Below are positions 1-6,971 of a stretch of 10,518 nucleotides of DNA, one piece after another. The notes under the pieces are model-generated. The model made no database searches, was not told the origin of the DNA, and worked only from the letters and a program-made list of their open reading frames with translations. Origin of the DNA: Holosporaceae bacterium (GTDB lineage Bacteria > Pseudomonadota > Alphaproteobacteria > UBA3830); contig JAITDB010000087.1 in NCBI GenBank assembly GCA_031282785.1, forward strand, positions 1 to 10,518. Reading direction: 5' to 3'. The translations under genes were made by a program, and so were the position numbers. How positions within the stretch are numbered: position 1 is the first letter of the stretch; each line of letters opens with the position of its first letter.

Positions 1-62
1 CGTAAAATTTTCCTAAATTGGGATTCAGAAATATGGGTATTTTTTATGTATCTATTTTTCAT
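1..62 (-). CDS. Transposase N-terminus, possibly IS1595-type (partial, runs off window)
   Basis: On the minus strand an ATG at 62-60 opens a frame that stays open to the window edge. It is preceded by a purine-rich stretch (AGGTAGGA, about 7 bases upstream) that would serve as a ribosome binding site. The visible residues begin MKNRYIKNTHISES and continue QFRKIL. This resembles the start of IS1595-group transposases, where a basic 'RY...ISE..FR.I' stretch precedes a helix-turn-helix, as I remember the family. Only 20 residues are visible, so the family call is tentative. It lies about 30 bases downstream of the IS1 remnant, in the same orientation. It could also be an unrelated small gene. 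Confidence 0.4.
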   Translation of the reverse strand, partial: MKNRYIKNTHISESQFRKIL

Positions 63-92
63 TGATATATCCTACCTTATTGGGCTAGAAAA

Positions 93-356
93 TCAATCTA
101 ATCTACTCTTGAACCTTAACATTTTCTCAGATTTTGACACCACTTTCGGTCGTCGAGTCATGTGCCCAAGATAATGTCTGGTATTTGAGTTGTTTTGCTC
201 TACTGTTATCGTATGCGATTTGCTAATCACACGTCCTCTCTTAGGCAAAATAGCTGAAAATCCATTCCAATCATCTGTATAAAACTTGCATTTCTTTAAA
301 CGTTTTACCTGCTTGTATAAGCTCTTAAAAGTTGCAATATCACGGGGACCTGTAAC
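93..356 (-). pseudogene. IS1-family transposase, C-terminal remnant
   Basis: The minus-strand frame encodes 87 residues ending at a TGA (95-93). It contains the IS1 InsB-like landmarks GPRDIATF, then YTDDW (residues 26-30 of the fragment), then EQNNSNTRHYL and TRRPKVVSKSEKM. The last of these is the basic C-terminal block typical of IS1 transposases from many bacteria. The aspartate pair in YTDDW includes a DDE-type catalytic residue, and the Glu of EQNN is the likely last acidic residue. Upstream the frame is broken by TAG codons (359-357 and again about 10 bases further), and the N-terminal zinc-binding half is missing, so this is a dead remnant. No terminal inverted repeat was recognised. 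The family call is secure; exact element boundaries are not visible. Confidence 0.85.
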
Positions 357-437
357 CTACGCAATTTCCTAATAACGAACAGGGGGCATGCTCTTAAAAA
401 AATCATGCGTAAGCTCTGGAAAACTCTGCTATGTCTC

Positions 438-465
438 TTGACATTTGTCATATTATAGCTACACT
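438..465 (+). promoter_or_regulatory. Promoter of rpmH-rnpA-yidD
   Basis: A perfect -35 hexamer TTGACA (438-443) is followed after 16 bases by TACACT (460-465, 4 of 6 matches to the -10 consensus). It lies about 30 bases upstream of the rpmH start, which fits a short leader with a GAGGAAG ribosome binding site at 484-490. Confidence 0.65.
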
Positions 466-492
466 ATTCCCAATAAATTGTTTGAGGAAGAT

Positions 493-624
493 ATGGGCAA
501 GCCAACATACAATCCGAGTAGATTAATTCGCAAACGCAGACACGGCTTCAGAGCTAGAACTGCTGCTGGTGGTCGGGTTTTGAAATCGAGAAGAGCAAAG
601 GGGCGCGCACGTTTATCCGCATAG
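493..624 (+). CDS. rpmH: 50S ribosomal protein L34
   Basis: Encodes a 43-residue, strongly basic protein, a component of the large ribosomal subunit. The sequence has the family hallmarks: [17 protein letters not shown] (residues 6-22) and the C-terminal [11 protein letters not shown]. The usual length is 44-46 residues, so this copy is about one residue shorter, in the TAAGGR loop where relatives read roughly ATxGGRR. The ATG start is set by a good GAGGAAG ribosome binding site two bases upstream. It is the first gene of the rpmH-rnpA-yidD block, eight bases from the next start. It is too small to be found by length alone but unmistakable by motif. Confidence 0.97.
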   Translation: MGKPTYNPSRLIRKRRHGFRARTAAGGRVLKSRRAKGRARLSA

Positions 625-631
625 CCTTACA

Positions 632-985
632 TTGAAAAAAAATTCGAGAATTCGAGCACGACGTGATTTTTTGAAAGTTGCTCGGTCTGGTTTTTATTTT
701 AAATTGGAAACGATGGTTGTGCAGTGCGATCTTAACAGACTCGATCACTGGAGAGTGGGATTTACGGCATCTCGAAAAGTCGGAAATGCCGTAGCGAGAA
801 ATAAATGTAAACGCAGAATGCGAGCCCTCGCAGACGAAGTTGTCGCCAGCATAGGAATGAAAGGCGTAGACTACGTGTTTGTGGCAAGAAGTGCGCTCCG
901 CTTTGCTGATTGGTCGTCCTTGCTTGACGATACTCGCAGAGCCGTTTTGGTACTCAATCGGAAGTTACTTAAATGCAGCAAATAG
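632..985 (+). CDS. rnpA: Ribonuclease P protein component
   Basis: The protein subunit of RNase P, which binds the catalytic RNA and the 5' leader of precursor tRNAs. It has 117 residues, a normal length. The diagnostic RNR motif lies at residues 43-64: GFTASRKVGNAVARN, then KCKRRMR. The N-terminus (KKNSRIRARRDFLKV) matches the usual basic start with a conserved 'dF' position. A TTG start is chosen because no ATG lies near the family start and the frame begins right after rpmH with only seven bases between. Its 3' end overlaps yidD by 13 bases, the common arrangement. The RNA partner is not in this window. Confidence 0.95.
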   Translation: MKKNSRIRARRDFLKVARSGFYFKLETMVVQCDLNRLDHWRVGFTASRKVGNAVARNKCKRRMRALADEVVASIGMKGVDYVFVARSALRFADWSSLLDDTRRAVLVLNRKLLKCSK

Positions 986-1182
986 CAATCGCTTTCATTA
1001 GATTTTATCAGCTGATTGTTTCGCCGCATCTAAAATTATGCCAATGCAAATTTTTTCCGACCTGTTCCAACTACGCAATCATGTCCATAAAAAAATTCGG
1101 ATTCTGGAAGGGATTGCTCAGAACTCTCACGAGACTGATGAAATGCCATCCGTTCGCTTCCGGAGGAATAGATTTTCCCTAG
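973..1182 (+). CDS. yidD: Membrane protein insertion efficiency factor YidD
   Basis: A 69-residue small amphipathic protein thought to assist YidC-dependent insertion of inner-membrane proteins. Family signature: IRFYQLIVSPHL (residues 9-20), the Cys-containing CKFFPTCSNYA (25-35), and KCHPFASGGIDFP at the C-terminus, close to the family's 'CHP...GG.DPVP'. An extra cysteine (C23) replaces the usual 'GPS' before the first conserved Cys. The start lies inside the last codons of rnpA (ATGCAGC), so the two are probably translationally coupled. The usual next gene, yidC, does not follow; a gene-free gap and murJ do. Confidence 0.93.
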   Translation: MQQIAIAFIRFYQLIVSPHLKLCQCKFFPTCSNYAIMSIKKFGFWKGLLRTLTRLMKCHPFASGGIDFP

Positions 1183-1224
1183 ATTCTCCTAGAGCAATCC
1201 CCTTTTTTTGGCCGATTGTATGGG

Positions 1225-1243
1225 GGCAGATGTCACACCTGCC
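1225..1243. repeat. Imperfect 19-bp palindrome
   Basis: GGCAGATGTCACACCTGCC is symmetrical about its central C with 8 of 9 arm positions paired (the A/C pair at arm position six fails). It is not followed by a T run, so it is not a terminator. It lies about 40 bases before the DnaA-box-like cluster and could be a protein binding site; no regulator is identified. Confidence 0.5.
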
Positions 1244-1284
1244 TAACGCCCGAGTGGGAATAATATTGTAAAAAGCATCAAAAG

Positions 1285-1329
1285 TGTCAATAAGTTATCG
1301 ATAAAAGCTGTGGATAACTCTGTTGATAA
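1285..1329 (+). other. DnaA-box cluster, candidate origin (oriC)
   Basis: Four 9-mers in the same orientation begin at 1285, 1296, 1309 and 1321: TGTCAATAA, TATCGATAA, TGTGGATAA, TGTTGATAA. The third is the perfect complement of the consensus DnaA box TTATCCACA. The fourth differs at one base, the first and second at two. Spacing of 11, 13 and 12 bases puts them on nearly the same face of the helix. The cluster sits in a gene-free gap of about 390 bases just after rpmH-rnpA-yidD, a block often found beside bacterial origins. Whether this is the chromosome origin or a DnaA-controlled promoter cannot be decided from this window. The rest of the gap (1183-1284 and 1330-1574) holds no gene that I can support. 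Confidence 0.5.
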
Positions 1330-1574
1330 TTTAGTGGAATATGGGAAAATTCCCTGTATTTTCTGGATGTTATTCCGGTGGATTGATATCAGCGAGTTTT
1401 TTGCCAATTATTGGAGTTCGATTTCCGCGACGTCGTCAGAATCAGTATGATTCCCGAAAACAGATTTAGCACCTACTGGCTTAAATTCCTAGGATGATGT
1501 GGATCTAAGCAAATAACCTTGTTTTGAAGAAAAAACCGTGCTATCTAAGAAAATACTTAGTTTTAGAGGTGATC

Positions 1575-3131
1575 ATGAGTTTGATAAAAAATGTGGTAAC
1601 CGTTGGTGGATGGACCATGGCTTATCGTCTAAGCAGCATTATCCGGGATGCAGTTCAGGCGAACATTTTGGGTACAACTATATTTGCCGATGCATTTAAT
1701 CTTGCGTTTAAATTCGCGAATGTGTTGCGCAAGTTATTTGCTGAAGGATCGTTCAACGCATCATTTCTTCCGATATTTTCCAACGCCATGAAAGATAAAG
1801 GACAGGAGGAGGCACAGAAAATCGCGTCGCAGGTCTTGACATGGCTCGTATTTCTCGTGTCGTTTATAATGATTATCTGCCTGATTTTTTTCAGATACAT
1901 AATACATGGCTATGCACCTGGTATTGAAACTGCATCTGAGAAATTTGATCATTTGGTTAATTTGGGAAGGATATGTTCTCCATACATTGCGGCATCTTTT
2001 TTGGTGGCCTTATTTGGCGGAGTGTTGAATACCATTAATAGATTCGCCATGCCAGCAGCGACACAGTTGGTATTGAATATCTGTGTTATTATCGCTCTAT
2101 TTACAGGAGCGCTGTGTTTTCCAAGCACCGCCTATACCATGGCCTGGGCGACATTTCTCGGAGGAGTCATTCAGGTGGCGATCCTCTGGGGAAACGTAAG
2201 AATGTGCGGATTGAACATCGGTTTCGATCTGTCTGCCATGACCGACGAAGTGAAGCAATTTTTCAAAAAATTAATTTCCGGTGCCATTGGAGCCGGCGTC
2301 TGGCAACTGAACGTATTGATCGACTTCATGGTACTATCATTTTTGCCCACTGGAGCGGTTTCGTATTTCTATTACATGGATCACGTTAATCAAATACCGG
2401 TAGGGATACTCGGCATAGCTTTCAGCACAGCTCTACTGCCGCCTTTGACAAAGGCCGTGCACGCCAAAGATAGCGACAGCGCCCAAAAGCAAATGAATCT
2501 TGGCCTTCTGTTTGCGTTTGTGTTTACATTGCCAGCTGCCATTCTATTCATCTCGCTGAATGAACCCATAACTGCAGCCATGTACGGCAGAGGGAACTTC
2601 GGTCCAGAACAGGTAGCAGCAGCAGCTCCGGCACTTGCCGCGTTCGCCATTGGATTGCCGTCATATATGGTGACCAAAGTGCTGACCACAACATTTTTCG
2701 CTCATAAAGACACAAAAACTCCGCTAAACGGAGGCGTGATTTCCATCGTAACCAATCTTTTGTTCATCATTCTGCTGATGCCAGCTATGAAACACACGGG
2801 AATTGCTCTGGCGACATCGCTGTCGGCTTGGTGCAACGTGATCTATCTGCTGTTCACTCTCAAAAAACTAGGAACCGTCAGAATTAGCTGCGATACCGTA
2901 AAAGAATGTCTGAAACAACTCGTCGTATCCGGAGCTATGTGGGGATTGATATTCCTGATGAATATCTATTATGCAAATTCCTGCTACATCATTGGCGGAT
3001 CCACAAGAAATTTCGTACTCTTGGCGGTCATGGGCGTAGGAATAATCGGCTTCTGCATTCTCGGAAAATGCTCGAAAATGTTCGCTTTTCTGTCTGAAAT
3101 AAAGAATTTAGAAAAGACAGAGAAAAAATAA
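1575..3131 (+). CDS. murJ: Lipid II flippase MurJ
   Basis: An integral inner-membrane protein of the MOP superfamily that flips the undecaprenyl-linked peptidoglycan precursor to the periplasmic side. It has 518 residues and about 14 predicted hydrophobic segments, normal for the family. The start at 1575 (MSLIKNVVTVGG) is chosen over an upstream one at 1524 because it matches the family start and has AGAGGTG five bases before it. Counting from this start, Arg18, Arg24, Asp39 and Arg52 line up with the cavity residues known from E. coli MurJ, within RDAVQANILG and ANVLRKLFAEGSFNASFLP. The essential Arg270 of E. coli is replaced by histidine here (YYMDHVNQIPVGILG, His270). A weak promoter (TTGTTT 1519, TATCTA 1542) may precede it. 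A terminator follows. Confidence 0.95.
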   Translation: MSLIKNVVTVGGWTMAYRLSSIIRDAVQANILGTTIFADAFNLAFKFANVLRKLFAEGSFNASFLPIFSNAMKDKGQEEAQKIASQVLTWLVFLVSFIMIICLIFFRYIIHGYAPGIETASEKFDHLVNLGRICSPYIAASFLVALFGGVLNTINRFAMPAATQLVLNICVIIALFTGALCFPSTAYTMAWATFLGGVIQVAILWGNVRMCGLNIGFDLSAMTDEVKQFFKKLISGAIGAGVWQLNVLIDFMVLSFLPTGAVSYFYYMDHVNQIPVGILGIAFSTALLPPLTKAVHAKDSDSAQKQMNLGLLFAFVFTLPAAILFISLNEPITAAMYGRGNFGPEQVAAAAPALAAFAIGLPSYMVTKVLTTTFFAHKDTKTPLNGGVISIVTNLLFIILLMPAMKHTGIALATSLSAWCNVIYLLFTLKKLGTVRISCDTVKECLKQLVVSGAMWGLIFLMNIYYANSCYIIGGSTRNFVLLAVMGVGIIGFCILGKCSKMFAFLSEIKNLEKTEKK

Positions 3132-3147
3132 AACGTCACATCCTTGT

Positions 3148-3177
3148 GGGACATAGTTTTTGGCTGTGTCCCCTTTT
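3148..3177 (+). terminator. Rho-independent terminator after murJ
   Basis: GGGACATAG (3148-3156) pairs with CTGTGTCCC (3164-3172), with one G-U pair, around the loop TTTTTGG. A short T run (3174-3177) follows. It begins 16 bases after the murJ stop. Confidence 0.75.
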
Positions 3178-3203
3178 CACATAGATTAGAATGCTGCTAC
3201 AAT
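3176..3203 (+). promoter_or_regulatory. Probable promoter of the xthA-GT25-ftsI unit
   Basis: TTCACA (3176-3181, 5 of 6) and TACAAT (3198-3203, 5 of 6) are separated by 16 bases, directly after the murJ terminator. Transcription would start near 3210 and leave a leader of about 80 bases before xthA. Confidence 0.5.
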
Positions 3204-3291
3204 ACAACGATATAAGAAGCTACCATGGGCGTTTTTTTTAAAGTCGCTCGTTTGATGAGTTCAAAATAAATGTTATGCTTAAGGTGATGAC

Positions 3292-4023
3292 ATGAAAATA
3301 ATTTCCTGGAACGTCAATTCAATTCGCGCACGAGTTGACTCCGTCATGACCGTGATAAACAAATTCAGTCCGGATATTTTTCTGTTGCAGGAAACACGAG
3401 TAGAAGATCATGCATTTCCGCTAGAATATTTTGAGGATCTGGGGTACAACATTGCTCTAAAAGGTCAAAAAGGCAGAAACGGTGTAGCGATTTTTTCGAA
3501 ACACTTGCTGGAGGAAATAAATAGTGATTTCTGTTCGGAAGCGCGTTATCTGGAGGCCTTTACCGGAGGTATTTTCGTGGCTTCTGTTTATGTTCCCAAC
3601 GGTCAGATGGTCGGTGCCGAGCAATATTTCTACAAACTGGATTTTCTCCGGGATCTGAAAGAAAAATTCGCTGTTTTTCGTAATGAAGCTTTCATCGCCG
3701 GTGGAGATTTCAACGTTGCTCCCTATCCTAACGACGCTCCAACTCCAGAGCACGACGGAATTATGTGCTCAGATCCAGAGAGGAATCTCATAAAGGAGAT
3801 CCGAGACGCCGGCTTCGCAGATGTACTTGCGCCTCAAGGACGTACCTGGTGGGATTATCGCCGTCCGAGTAATTTCAAAAACGATATCGGATTCCGACTG
3901 GATCATTTTTATTTGTCCTCCAAAGCCAACGATATTTTAAAAAACGGCGAGGTCCTGCGTTTCGCTCGAGAACTTCCACGGCCGTCGGACCATGCTCCAA
4001 TAATGTGTGAGTTAAAAATATGA
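3292..4023 (+). CDS. xthA: Exodeoxyribonuclease III / AP endonuclease
   Basis: A base-excision-repair nuclease of the exonuclease/endonuclease/phosphatase fold. It cuts DNA 5' to abasic sites and removes 3' blocks. It has 243 residues, slightly shorter than typical (about 255-270). All catalytic blocks are present: WNVNSIRAR (6-14), LLQET with metal-binding Glu34, the Tyr in VYVPNG (99-104), GGDFNVAP (137-144, Asp139 and Asn141), TWWDYR (185-190), RLDHFY (202-207), and the terminal SDHAP with Asp233/His234. The ATG has AAGGTG upstream. The stop overlaps the next ATG (ATGA, 4020-4023), indicating translational coupling with the glycosyltransferase. In alphaproteobacteria it is often called exoA or xth. 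Confidence 0.94.
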   Translation: MKIISWNVNSIRARVDSVMTVINKFSPDIFLLQETRVEDHAFPLEYFEDLGYNIALKGQKGRNGVAIFSKHLLEEINSDFCSEARYLEAFTGGIFVASVYVPNGQMVGAEQYFYKLDFLRDLKEKFAVFRNEAFIAGGDFNVAPYPNDAPTPEHDGIMCSDPERNLIKEIRDAGFADVLAPQGRTWWDYRRPSNFKNDIGFRLDHFYLSSKANDILKNGEVLRFARELPRPSDHAPIMCELKI

Positions 4024-5090
4024 AATGCAAACTAATAAAATGGATGGTCTATCTGATATCATTCGCCATAGTTATCGTGTTGTTTTTTGTATCATATGAT
4101 TTCAGCCATATCTTTGGAATCTCTCGCTTTTTAAGAGAAGTCTTTGGTGCAGCAGTGATAGCACCACTTATATTTTTACTCCCGTTTCCGAAGTCATTTG
4201 AACAACGTGTACTGCGCCGACATAACGGCAAATGGCGCTTCGTTCCCATGTCTATCCTAGCCCGAGAAGATTTGGGGGCATTTCTGGATAAAATGGATGA
4301 ATTGAAAAAAAATATTCCGAAATTTACGGAAACACATAATGGAAAAATCATATCATATATTATAAATCTCCGAAGCGCTACGGAACGATTGGCCTACGTT
4401 CTGCCACAGGTATCTGCCCTGGATGTTCCGCACGCAATAATTAACGCCGTCAATGGCCAGGAGATACCCCAAGAAGAAATAAATTTGATAGTTGACGTGG
4501 ATACCTACCAAACCTCTTTCAAAATGCTGCCGGAATTGGGAACCATCGGTTGCTCTCTCAGTCATGCGAAGGCTCTGACACGGTTTCTGCAATCCAGCTA
4601 TGAATTCGCGGTTATTTTTGAGGATGACGTGTCCTTCGATCCGAGAAAATTATCGGTAATCATTAAGGACTTGACGCAAAAAAAGAAAAAATGGGACATC
4701 GTTAGCTTCGAACTGAATCATCATGGTCATCCGGTATCGATAGCAGAACTGCCCTATGATCGGAAATTGGTCTTTTATCTGACCAATGTAAAACACACCG
4801 GAGCCTATCTAATAAATCGAAAGGCCGCTCATAAATTGCTCAAGGATTTTTATCCCATAGAAATGCCATTCGACCATTATTTCACCAGATCCTGGGAACA
4901 TGCTCTACAATTTTGCGGCGTCGAGCCAAGACTCGTGTCACAAAAATTTGGAAATTCTCAAATCAAAGTCTCTGAAAGTCAAAAAATAAAATCCATATTC
5001 GTAGTGATTAGCAATTTCTTCCATATTGTTAGTTCTGCCATTGGCTATAGCATGTACAATTTTTTCTGTTATCTGTTTAGGTGGTTTTAG
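4020..5090 (+). CDS. Membrane-anchored glycosyltransferase family 25 protein
   Basis: Probable sugar transferase acting on lipopolysaccharide or another surface glycan, of the family that includes Lgt/Lex-type galactosyltransferases. It has 356 residues. The N-terminus has two hydrophobic segments (about 8-27 and 42-57) and the GT25 domain follows. Landmarks: YIINLRSATER (113-123), GCSLSHAKA (177-185), the acidic donor/metal site VIFEDDV (198-204), GAYLINRKAAHKLL (261-274) and MPFDHYF (282-288). The C-terminal 30 residues (324-355) are again hydrophobic and aromatic and may form a third membrane segment. Most GT25 proteins are soluble or peripheral, so the membrane anchors at both ends are unusual. 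It is coupled to xthA by a 4-base overlap and followed by ftsI after nine bases. The exact sugar and acceptor cannot be read from the sequence. Confidence 0.85.
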   Translation: MKCKLIKWMVYLISFAIVIVLFFVSYDFSHIFGISRFLREVFGAAVIAPLIFLLPFPKSFEQRVLRRHNGKWRFVPMSILAREDLGAFLDKMDELKKNIPKFTETHNGKIISYIINLRSATERLAYVLPQVSALDVPHAIINAVNGQEIPQEEINLIVDVDTYQTSFKMLPELGTIGCSLSHAKALTRFLQSSYEFAVIFEDDVSFDPRKLSVIIKDLTQKKKKWDIVSFELNHHGHPVSIAELPYDRKLVFYLTNVKHTGAYLINRKAAHKLLKDFYPIEMPFDHYFTRSWEHALQFCGVEPRLVSQKFGNSQIKVSESQKIKSIFVVISNFFHIVSSAIGYSMYNFFCYLFRWF

Positions 5091-5099
5091 ATGTAGGAT

Positions 5100-6749
5100 A
5101 TGTATCAAGGGATAGGAAATAATATTTATTCGGCGACGTCTCGCTCTATAAAAATGGCGAAGCAGCGTGTATTTGTGTCTGTGAGTGTATTTTTGATACT
5201 GTTTGCGGCACTAATACTGCGTCTGGCGCACGTCATGATAATAAACGGAAATCAGCAGGACAAGTTCTTCGACTCGCAACCTCTAATAATTTCCCGCTCC
5301 GATATAATCGACAGAAACGGCAATATAGTCGCTACCAGTCTGCCAACTGTGTCGCTGTACGCCTGCCCACATGAGATCATGGACCTCAACGAAGCCGCTA
5401 GCAAATTAGCTGAAGTCTTTCCGGATCTCGAGGAAAAACATATTCGCGAAAAACTTTCTTCCGCAAAAAAATTCGTCTGGATAAAACGACATTTATCTCC
5501 AAAAAAAGAGCAATTAGTCCTGAATCAGGGAATTCCGGGATTACATTTTTTGAAAACTGAAAAAAGAGTTTATCCGGATAAAAATTTGCTATCTCATGTC
5601 ATTGGCGGCACAGATATAGATAACATTGGCATTTCCGGTCTTGAAAAAGTTTTCGACGAAACACTGAAATCGTCGCACGAGCCTCTAATGCTCTCCATCG
5701 ACATGAAAGTGCAGCATGCCGTGCACGATGAACTACAAAAAAGCATCAAAGAATTCAATGCCATTGGCGGCGCTGCCATAGTTATGAAAATATCCACTGC
5801 AGAAATTATATCTATGGTTTCGCTGCCGGATTTCGATCCCAATAAAAATTCCAATCCGACGGATAAGGAACATTTTAACATGGCAATTTCGTCTGCCATT
5901 GAGCCAGGATCGTCCGCAAAAATATTTAACACCGCAATGGCGCTGGAAACCGGAAAAATTACTCCTTTTACCAAATTCGACGCCAGATATCCTATAAAAG
6001 TCGGCCGATTTACCATACATGATTTCAAAGGACAGGCTACTTTTCTTTCGGTCGAGGAAATTTTAAAATATTCTTCCAATATTGGATCCGCAAAAATTGC
6101 GCTGGAGGTCGGAGCTGCCGTCCAAAAACAATTTTTCAAAAAAATTGGACTGCTGGATCCCATATATTGCGAACTGAGCGAGAGTCAGCATCCACTGTAT
6201 CCGCGTCAGTGGTCTGACGTGAGCGCCATGACCATATCATTTGGCCACGGTATCGCCCTGAGCCCATTGCACCTCATTAGTATTTTCTCCGGACTACTGA
6301 ACAATGGATTTCTGCTTCCTCCAACTCTTCTCAAAAAAGAAAGAGCCCTGTCGGAAAAAACGATTATATCTCCAAAGGTCTCGGATCAGCTGAAAGCATT
6401 GCTGAGAATCAATGTTACTGAGGGAAAAAATAGATTCGCCGACGTGCCCGGTTACTGCGTCGGAGGGAAATCCGGCACTGCAGAAAAACCCAAAAAAGGA
6501 CGCTACATGAGAAACGCAAATTACTGCGGATTCATCGGAGCATTCCCCATGACAAATCCAGTATACGCCGTGTACGTTCTGCTAGACGAACCCAAAGCCT
6601 CTGCCAAAACCTACGGATACGCCACCGCCGGCTGGAACGCAGCTCCTACAGCGGCTAATATTATTCGAAGAATCGGTCCTCTGCTCGGCGTTATGGCATC
6701 TTCCGAAGATGATCCCGATTGGAAAAAAATACTGAAAGCACAATCGTGA
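5100..6749 (+). CDS. ftsI: Septal peptidoglycan transpeptidase FtsI (PBP3)
   Basis: A class B penicillin-binding protein that cross-links peptidoglycan at the division septum. It has 549 residues: one transmembrane anchor (about 23-48), the pedestal domain starting DRNGNIVATSLP (71-82), and the transpeptidase domain. The three active-site motifs are intact: SSAK with nucleophile Ser271 and Lys274 (in EPGSSAKIF), SSN (325-327), and KSGT (457-460, in GGKSGTAEKP). The first ATG (5100) has only AGGA one base upstream; an internal ATG at 5154 (MAKQRVF) also leaves the membrane anchor intact, so the start is uncertain. FtsI is usually in the dcw cluster between ftsL and murE. Here it stands alone behind xthA and GT25, a sign of rearrangement. 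A PBP2/MrdA assignment is less likely because of the DRNG pedestal start and KSGTAEKP style. Confidence 0.92.
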   Translation: MYQGIGNNIYSATSRSIKMAKQRVFVSVSVFLILFAALILRLAHVMIINGNQQDKFFDSQPLIISRSDIIDRNGNIVATSLPTVSLYACPHEIMDLNEAASKLAEVFPDLEEKHIREKLSSAKKFVWIKRHLSPKKEQLVLNQGIPGLHFLKTEKRVYPDKNLLSHVIGGTDIDNIGISGLEKVFDETLKSSHEPLMLSIDMKVQHAVHDELQKSIKEFNAIGGAAIVMKISTAEIISMVSLPDFDPNKNSNPTDKEHFNMAISSAIEPGSSAKIFNTAMALETGKITPFTKFDARYPIKVGRFTIHDFKGQATFLSVEEILKYSSNIGSAKIALEVGAAVQKQFFKKIGLLDPIYCELSESQHPLYPRQWSDVSAMTISFGHGIALSPLHLISIFSGLLNNGFLLPPTLLKKERALSEKTIISPKVSDQLKALLRINVTEGKNRFADVPGYCVGGKSGTAEKPKKGRYMRNANYCGFIGAFPMTNPVYAVYVLLDEPKASAKTYGYATAGWNAAPTAANIIRRIGPLLGVMASSEDDPDWKKILKAQS

Positions 6750-6778
6750 CTCAGCCATGGGAGAGTCTAGCGTTTTTT
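6748..6778 (+). terminator. Weak possible terminator after ftsI
   Basis: GACTC (6748-6752) can pair with GAGTC (6763-6767), and TTTTTT follows five bases later. The stem is only five pairs and begins at the ftsI stop codon, so this is tentative. The sequence from here to 6896 shows nothing else that I can support. Confidence 0.3.
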
Positions 6779-6896
6779 CGGAATCGGACTGGCCAATGAT
6801 CTTCACTTCGATGATTTCTCATCCGCCTGCTTGAATTTCTCGACATATCGTTGATGCGATCATGCTTATTTCTTCAGCAATTTTTCGTGTAGGCAT

Positions 6897-6928
6897 AAAA
6901 AAACGCCATCAACATCTGGCTGGTGGCG
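6897..6928 (-). terminator. Minus-strand terminator (distal of two)
   Basis: On the plus strand CGCCATCA (6904-6911) pairs with TGGTGGCG (6921-6928) with one G-U pair. The A run at 6897-6903 becomes a run of seven T after the stem on the minus strand. It therefore terminates transcription coming from the XRE regulator. Confidence 0.7.
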
Positions 6929-6929
6929 C

Positions 6930-6953
6930 AAAAAAAATCTGCCCATGGCAGAT
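6930..6953 (-). terminator. Minus-strand terminator (proximal of two)
   Basis: ATCTGCC (6937-6943) and GGCAGAT (6947-6953) form a perfect seven-pair stem with a three-base loop. On the minus strand it is followed by a run of seven T (A run at 6930-6936). It lies about 110 bases past the regulator stop codon, directly before the second terminator. Confidence 0.75.
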
Positions 6954-6971
6954 ATATATTAAAGCTTAGTT

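Noticed and set aside
1184..1207. Possible terminator after yidD (CTAG repeat before a T run)
   Set aside because: The stem would be only four pairs and the T run is 11 bases away, so it is too weak to call.
1225..1260. Possible structured RNA such as SRP RNA or 6S RNA in the gap before murJ
   Set aside because: The conserved GGTCC...GGAAGG...GCAG loop of SRP RNA and the 6S bubble are absent; only an isolated imperfect palindrome is visible.
1038..1271. A 77-codon plus-strand open frame overlapping yidD
   Set aside because: It overlaps yidD out of frame; yidD has full family motifs and this frame does not.
5594..6163. A 189-codon minus-strand open frame inside ftsI
   Set aside because: It lies wholly antisense to ftsI, whose active-site motifs are intact; the product has no recognisable domain and no ribosome binding site was seen.
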